Positions 60,565-64,000 of a stretch of 64,000 bases of DNA are shown one piece after another (within the stretch, counting starts at the first letter, position 1; each line of letters opens with the position of its first letter). The stretch spans positions 62,001 through 126,000 of the forward strand of contig NZ_VSEY01000038.1 of NCBI RefSeq assembly GCF_008086045.1. The letters are read 5' to 3'. Source of the stretch: Nonomuraea sp. PA05. Its GTDB lineage: Bacteria > Actinomycetota > Actinomycetes > Streptosporangiales > Streptosporangiaceae. The translations under genes and the position numbers were made by a program. The notes under the pieces are model-generated. The model did no database searches and was not told the origin of the DNA. It saw only the letters and a program-made list of their open reading frames with translations.

Positions 60565-61773
60565 TCAGAGGATGAGCTGGAGGCGGCGCCGCGTCTGCCA
60601 CTCCACCGTCATCACCGTCGCGTCGTCCTGCAACCGGCCCCGCTGGTGGGCGAGGATGGCCTGGATGAGGCGCCGCAGCGTCTCCGGCGCCGACATCCCG
60701 TCGGCCTCCCGCCGCACCACGAAGTCGATGAACCGCTCCAGCCCGAACAGCTCCCCGTCCGGGCTCTGCGCCTCGATGATGCCGTCGGTGTAGAACAGCA
60801 GCCGGTCGCCCGGCTCCAGCTGGTAGTGCAGCGTGCCGGTGGAGGCGTCCAGGCCGAAACCCATCGGCGGGTCGGGGATGCTCTCCAGCGTCGCCACCAG
60901 ATGACCGTCGCGCAGTACCAGCGGCGGATGGTGACCCCGGTTCACCCAGGTCAGCGACCCCGAGTCGAGGTCGAGCCGGGCCAGGACGCCCGTGGCGAAG
61001 CGGCCGGTGAACTCGCCCCTGATCGCCTCGTCGATCGCCTCCCCGGCCGCGGCCAGATCGACGCCGAGCAGGCGGCTGTTGCGGGCGGCGGCCATCGCGA
61101 TGGACGCGGTCAGCCCGGCGGAGGTGTCGTGGCCCATGGCGTCGAAGATGGACAGGCTCAGGGTGGCGCCGTCGAGCGCGTAGTCGAAGGCGTCGCCGCC
61201 CATCTCGTAGGCGGGCTCCAGCGCGGCGCTGACCACCACGTCGTCGTTGGCGAATGTGCCCGGCGGCAGCAGGTTCCACAGCACCTCGGCCGACAGGGTC
61301 AGCGGGCGGGTGCGTACCAGCCGGTGGAAGGAGTCGCTGTGCGGCCGCTTGCTGATCACCATCAGCGCCAGCAACGACGCCAGGCTCTTGGCCCGCGTCT
61401 CGACCAGATCCCCCTCGTGGGGCGAGGTGAAACCGATCACGCCGACTCGTTCCGTGCCGTCCAGCAGCGGCACCCACAGCACCGGCGCCTGCCCGTCCTC
61501 CTGCGGGCGGGCGCGCACGATCTCCACCGAGCGGAAGGCCCGGCCCGGCATGGTGCCGTCGATGCGGACGGGGCCGAGCGGCTCCCCGGCGGCGTCGCAC
61601 TGGCCGGGCAGCGGTACCAGGAGTTGCTGCTGCAGGTCGGTCACGTAGAGCACGGCGTGCGGGAACCCCGCGATCCGGGCGTGCTCGGCGGCGTGGGCCG
61701 TCAGCTGCTCCATCCCGGACAGGTGCATGACCTGCAGCAGGCCGCCCAGGGCGCGCTCACCGTCACTCCGCAC
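60565..61773 (-). CDS. PP2C-type serine phosphatase with GAF-like sensor (SpoIIE family)
   Basis: 402 residues. The N-terminal third (about 20-140) reads as a GAF-type sensor. The SpoIIE/PP2C phosphatase domain spans about 180-390 with metal-binding aspartates in MGGDAFDY, IFDAMGHD, FYTDGIIEA and QDDATVM. Such proteins dephosphorylate anti-sigma-factor antagonists in stress signalling. No anti-sigma or antagonist gene is adjacent. Confidence 0.93.
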   Translation of the reverse strand: MRSDGERALGGLLQVMHLSGMEQLTAHAAEHARIAGFPHAVLYVTDLQQQLLVPLPGQCDAAGEPLGPVRIDGTMPGRAFRSVEIVRARPQEDGQAPVLWVPLLDGTERVGVIGFTSPHEGDLVETRAKSLASLLALMVISKRPHSDSFHRLVRTRPLTLSAEVLWNLLPPGTFANDDVVVSAALEPAYEMGGDAFDYALDGATLSLSIFDAMGHDTSAGLTASIAMAAARNSRLLGVDLAAAGEAIDEAIRGEFTGRFATGVLARLDLDSGSLTWVNRGHHPPLVLRDGHLVATLESIPDPPMGFGLDASTGTLHYQLEPGDRLLFYTDGIIEAQSPDGELFGLERFIDFVVRREADGMSAPETLRRLIQAILAHQRGRLQDDATVMTVEWQTRRRLQLIL

Positions 61774-62078
61774 GTCCTCACCCCTCGCACGTCACGTCCG
61801 TCACCGCCCTCCTACCCATCCCGCGACGGATCTTGACGCGTCCCGGCCGCATCATCCGGGCACCCGCGTGAGCACCCCGCCCCGGAAACCCGCCCCGACC
61901 GCGTGCCCGCCGCGTCCGCCCGCACGGCCGGGCCCGCGCGGGGACCCCCGCACCTGCTCGCCCAGGACGCCGAGGGCCGCCGCGCTGGTGGCAGGCCTGT
62001 CCTGCGCGGGGCCACGGGCGAGGGCGGCGGCAGGTGCTCGCGCCCTTTCTGTCGGGGCGGCCCGGCATGATGAGGGGC
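61774..62078. other. 305-bp intergenic stretch
   Basis: Between the divergent phosphatase and PNPOx genes. Very GC-rich, with no open frame showing recognisable protein features. A TTGACG at 61833 on the plus strand has no -10 box at proper distance. The last bases carry the PNPOx ribosome site (GAGGGG). Confidence 0.5.
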
Positions 62079-62549
62079 ATGGCTTCATGGCAGGAATTCG
62101 AAAGTCAGGCGCCCGAGCTGTCCAAGGCGGCCCGGCGGCTGATGGACACCTACACCCACAAGGTGATGGCCACCTTGCGCAAGGACGGCTCGCCGAGGGT
62201 GAGCGGCGTCGAGACGAGCTTCAAGGACGGCGACCTGTGGACGGGCTCGATGCCCCGCGCCGTCAAGGCCGCCGACCTGCTGCGCGATCCGCGCATGGCC
62301 CTGCACGTCACCTCACGCGACCCCGACCAGTCCGACCCCTCCGCCTGGGAGGGCGACCTGAAGCTGTCCGGGCGCGCGGTGGAGGTCACCGACGCGGCGG
62401 TGCGGGCGGCGTACGGGCTGCCGGACGCCGACTCCCACCTGTTCAGGATCGAGGTGAGCGAGGTGGCGTGGACCAGGGTGCAGGGCGACGAGCTGGTGAT
62501 CGCCGCCTGGCGCGAGGGGGAGGGCGAGCGTGAGATCCGGCGTAAGTGA
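62079..62549 (+). CDS. Pyridoxamine 5'-phosphate oxidase family protein
   Basis: 156 residues from ATG 62079 (GAGGGG just upstream; a longer frame exists). A split-barrel fold of the PNPOx-like type: MATLRKDGSPRVSGVETSFK near residues 31-50, then LRDPRMALHVTSRDPD. These proteins bind FMN, F420 or heme; F420 is common in actinomycetes. The function cannot be fixed from sequence alone. Confidence 0.88.
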   Translation: MASWQEFESQAPELSKAARRLMDTYTHKVMATLRKDGSPRVSGVETSFKDGDLWTGSMPRAVKAADLLRDPRMALHVTSRDPDQSDPSAWEGDLKLSGRAVEVTDAAVRAAYGLPDADSHLFRIEVSEVAWTRVQGDELVIAAWREGEGEREIRRK

Positions 62550-62591
62550 TCTACAATGTAAAGGCGCGGGGCCGCTCGGCTGACGGGTCGC

Positions 62592-63353
62592 CTAGTGGAC
62601 GGCGAAACCACCGTCCACGAACAGCATCTGGCCGGTGACGAACGCGCACGCGTCGCCCGCCAGGAACACCGCGGCGCCCGCGAAGTCCTCCGGCAGCCCG
62701 TTGCGGCCCACCATGTGCCGGGCGGCCAGCGCCTCGACCCGGCCGGGGATGGCCTGGGCGGGCTCGGTGAGCGGCGTCAGCACGAACCCGGGGATGATCG
62801 TGTTCACGCACACCCCGGCCGGCGACCACGCCTCGGCCTGCGAGCGGGTCAGCCCGGCCAGCCCGGCCTTGGCCGCGCCGTAGGCGCCGCTGTCGCCGAA
62901 CGCGCTGATCGACTGCTGCGAGCCGACGTTGATGATGCGGCCCCACCCGCGCGCCGCCATCCGCGGCCCGAAGTGCTGTCCGAGCAGGTACGGGGCGGTG
63001 AAGTTCACGGCCATGGTGCGCTCGAAGTCGTCGTCGGTCAGCTCGGCCATGGGCTTGCGGATGTTGTTGCCCGCGTCGTTGACCAGGATGTCGATGCTGC
63101 CGGCGCTCTCGCACACCCGCCGCACGTCCGCGCGCTCGGCCAGGTCAGCGCTGATCCACGAGGCGGTCACGCCGTGCTCGCGCAACCGGGCGACGGCCTT
63201 GTCCAGCTCGGCCTCCCTGCGGGCCACCACCACGACCTCGGCCCCGGCGCGGCCGATCGCCTCGGCCAGCACGTACCCGATGCCGGAGCTGCCGCCGGTC
63301 ACCAGCGCGCGACGGCCGTGAAGGGAGAACAGCTCCCGCAGATAGTCGGACAT
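62592..63353 (-). CDS. Short-chain dehydrogenase/reductase
   Basis: 253 residues from ATG 63353; the frame runs on upstream but with Pro/Arg-rich junk-like sequence. The cofactor motif TGGSSGIG is at 19-26, NDAG at 92-95, catalytic Tyr158 and Lys162 in AYGAAK, and a typical C-terminus GQMLFVDGGFAVH. It resembles gluconate/2-deoxy-sugar-acid dehydrogenases of the KduD group. It is convergent with the PNPOx gene. Confidence 0.92.
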   Translation of the reverse strand: MSDYLRELFSLHGRRALVTGGSSGIGYVLAEAIGRAGAEVVVVARREAELDKAVARLREHGVTASWISADLAERADVRRVCESAGSIDILVNDAGNNIRKPMAELTDDDFERTMAVNFTAPYLLGQHFGPRMAARGWGRIINVGSQQSISAFGDSGAYGAAKAGLAGLTRSQAEAWSPAGVCVNTIIPGFVLTPLTEPAQAIPGRVEALAARHMVGRNGLPEDFAGAAVFLAGDACAFVTGQMLFVDGGFAVH

Positions 63354-63663
63354 GGTCGATGAAGCTAGCACCCCGCCACCCGCCCGATCCCCGTGGGGCC
63401 GGTTGTGGCCAAGACCACAGCCGCCCCCGCTTCCACGCCCCGCCCCAGGGGCGCTGGAACGCCCCTGCCGGGCCGTGATCGGCAGGACGGCGGGCAAGCG
63501 GCCGTGGCCGGTCCTCCTGTGCGGGGGAGGGTCCGCGCACCCGTCACGGAGCCTGCTGCGACACCCCGGAAAGCCGCTCTGACCAGGGACGACAGGGCTT
63601 CATGGCCGTAGGATCGGCAGGGTCAGGCCGCGCGGGGCGGCCGTCCCGGTCTGGAGATCCCGA
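63354..63663. other. 310-bp intergenic stretch with one hairpin
   Basis: Between the divergent SDR and methyltransferase genes. No convincing gene. GGTTGTGG (63401-63408), a six-base loop and CCACAGCC (63415-63422) can pair with one G-U, of unknown meaning. Confidence 0.45.
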
Positions 63664-64000
63664 GTGAACCGCACCATCCGTACGATCGACGACGTCCTGG
63701 CCCTGATGGACCGGATGTTCGCCTCAGGCGCCGACCGGTGGACCGGCAACGCCTCCACCTGGTGGGACGGCTTCTACGCCGACCGGTCCAAGCCCGTCCC
63801 CTTCTTCGTGCCGGGCCCGGACGAGAGCCTGGCCTCCTACCTGGACCGGGGGCTGCTCAGCCCGGGGCGAGCGCTGGACCTGGGGTGCGGGCCGGGCAGG
63901 AACGCCATCCACCTGGCCTCCCACGGGTTCGAGGTGGACGCCGTGGACCTGTCGCCCGCCGCGGTGACCTGGGGCGAGGAACGCGCCGCCGAAGCGGGGG
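63664..64000 (+). CDS. Class I SAM-dependent methyltransferase, N-terminal part (cut by window edge)
   Basis: The frame opens with GTG at 63664 and is still open at the window end, giving 112 residues. The SAM-binding motif LDLGCGPGRNAIHLA lies near residues 71-85, followed by VDAVDLSPAAV, the acidic end of strand 2. The first 65 residues form the N-terminal cap (RWTGNASTWWDGFYADRSKP). The substrate cannot be told. Confidence 0.85.
   Translation, partial: MNRTIRTIDDVLALMDRMFASGADRWTGNASTWWDGFYADRSKPVPFFVPGPDESLASYLDRGLLSPGRALDLGCGPGRNAIHLASHGFEVDAVDLSPAAVTWGEERAAEAG

Noticed and set aside
61774..62078. A promoter or small RNA in the 305-bp gap
   Set aside because: TTGACG at 61833 has no matching -10 box at 16-19 bp, and no stable hairpin with a terminator-like end was seen.
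1..64000. tRNA or rRNA genes, insertion sequences, integrases, phage genes
   Set aside because: None recognised by conserved motifs on either strand; base composition is even across the window, giving no sign of a recent mobile insertion.

Overview
The window is very GC-rich (third codon positions almost always G or C), uses many GTG starts and short ATGA/GTGA gene overlaps, and carries actinomycete-type gene families (several cytochromes P450, LLM-type flavin monooxygenases, GAP/Sap protein, CGNR regulator, SpoIIE-type phosphatase). It looks like chromosomal DNA of a soil actinomycete, most likely a Streptosporangiales-type genome such as Nonomuraea. That placement is a guess from gene content, not a database match. 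I saw no rRNA, tRNA, CRISPR array, phage or transposase gene.

Layout. 1-2.1 kb: end of a sugar ABC importer operon. 2.1-6.4 kb: an acyl-CoA dehydrogenase and phosphotransferase pair, a divergent TetR regulator with two operators, and a P450. 6.4-9.7 kb: secreted M1 peptidase, secreted VCBS-repeat protein and an AraC regulator with a collapsed sensor domain. 9.9-12.2 kb: SulP anion transporter and GAP-family membrane protein. 12.2-12.8 kb: a winged-helix regulator.

12.86-31.1 kb is the centrepiece: an 18-kb same-strand sulfur-scavenging island. It opens with a promoter, a leaderless 24-codon leader peptide of the cysteine-attenuator type, a flavin reductase, a GST-like protein and four different LLM flavin monooxygenases. 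A complete peptide/glutathione-type ABC importer follows. After a GntR regulator with its own palindrome come a small two-cluster ferredoxin, a sulfonate/taurine-type ABC importer whose binding protein carries a NosL-like tail, and an AprA-like flavoprotein fused to about 285 residues of HEAT repeats. The ferredoxin and flavoprotein resemble the two subunits of adenylylsulfate reductase but sit in an organosulfur import operon, so they may be an uncharacterised redox enzyme for imported sulfur compounds.

31.2-37.9 kb: epoxide-hydrolase/dehalogenase-like enzyme, CGNR regulator, ThuA and Gfo/Idh/MocA sugar-oxidation pair, MHS-type carboxylate transporter, GntR/FCD regulator, and DHDPS-family aldolase. 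37.9-39.1 kb: P450. 39.1-46.8 kb: a glycoside utilisation locus (ABC importer divergent from a PfkB kinase and a GH4 glycosidase, then a DeoR regulator and a second GH4). 46.8-48.9 kb: two peptidoglycan hydrolases. 48.9-51.0 kb: P450 divergent from a TetR regulator across a perfect operator. 51.0-57.4 kb: LacI regulator divergent from a sugar ABC importer with a large six-hairpin glycosidase-like protein. 57.4-64 kb: an unknown protein, alpha/beta hydrolase, aldo/keto reductase, PP2C phosphatase, PNPOx-like protein, SDR, and a methyltransferase cut by the window edge. A recurring oddity is short tandem repeats placed exactly at gene junctions and start codons.
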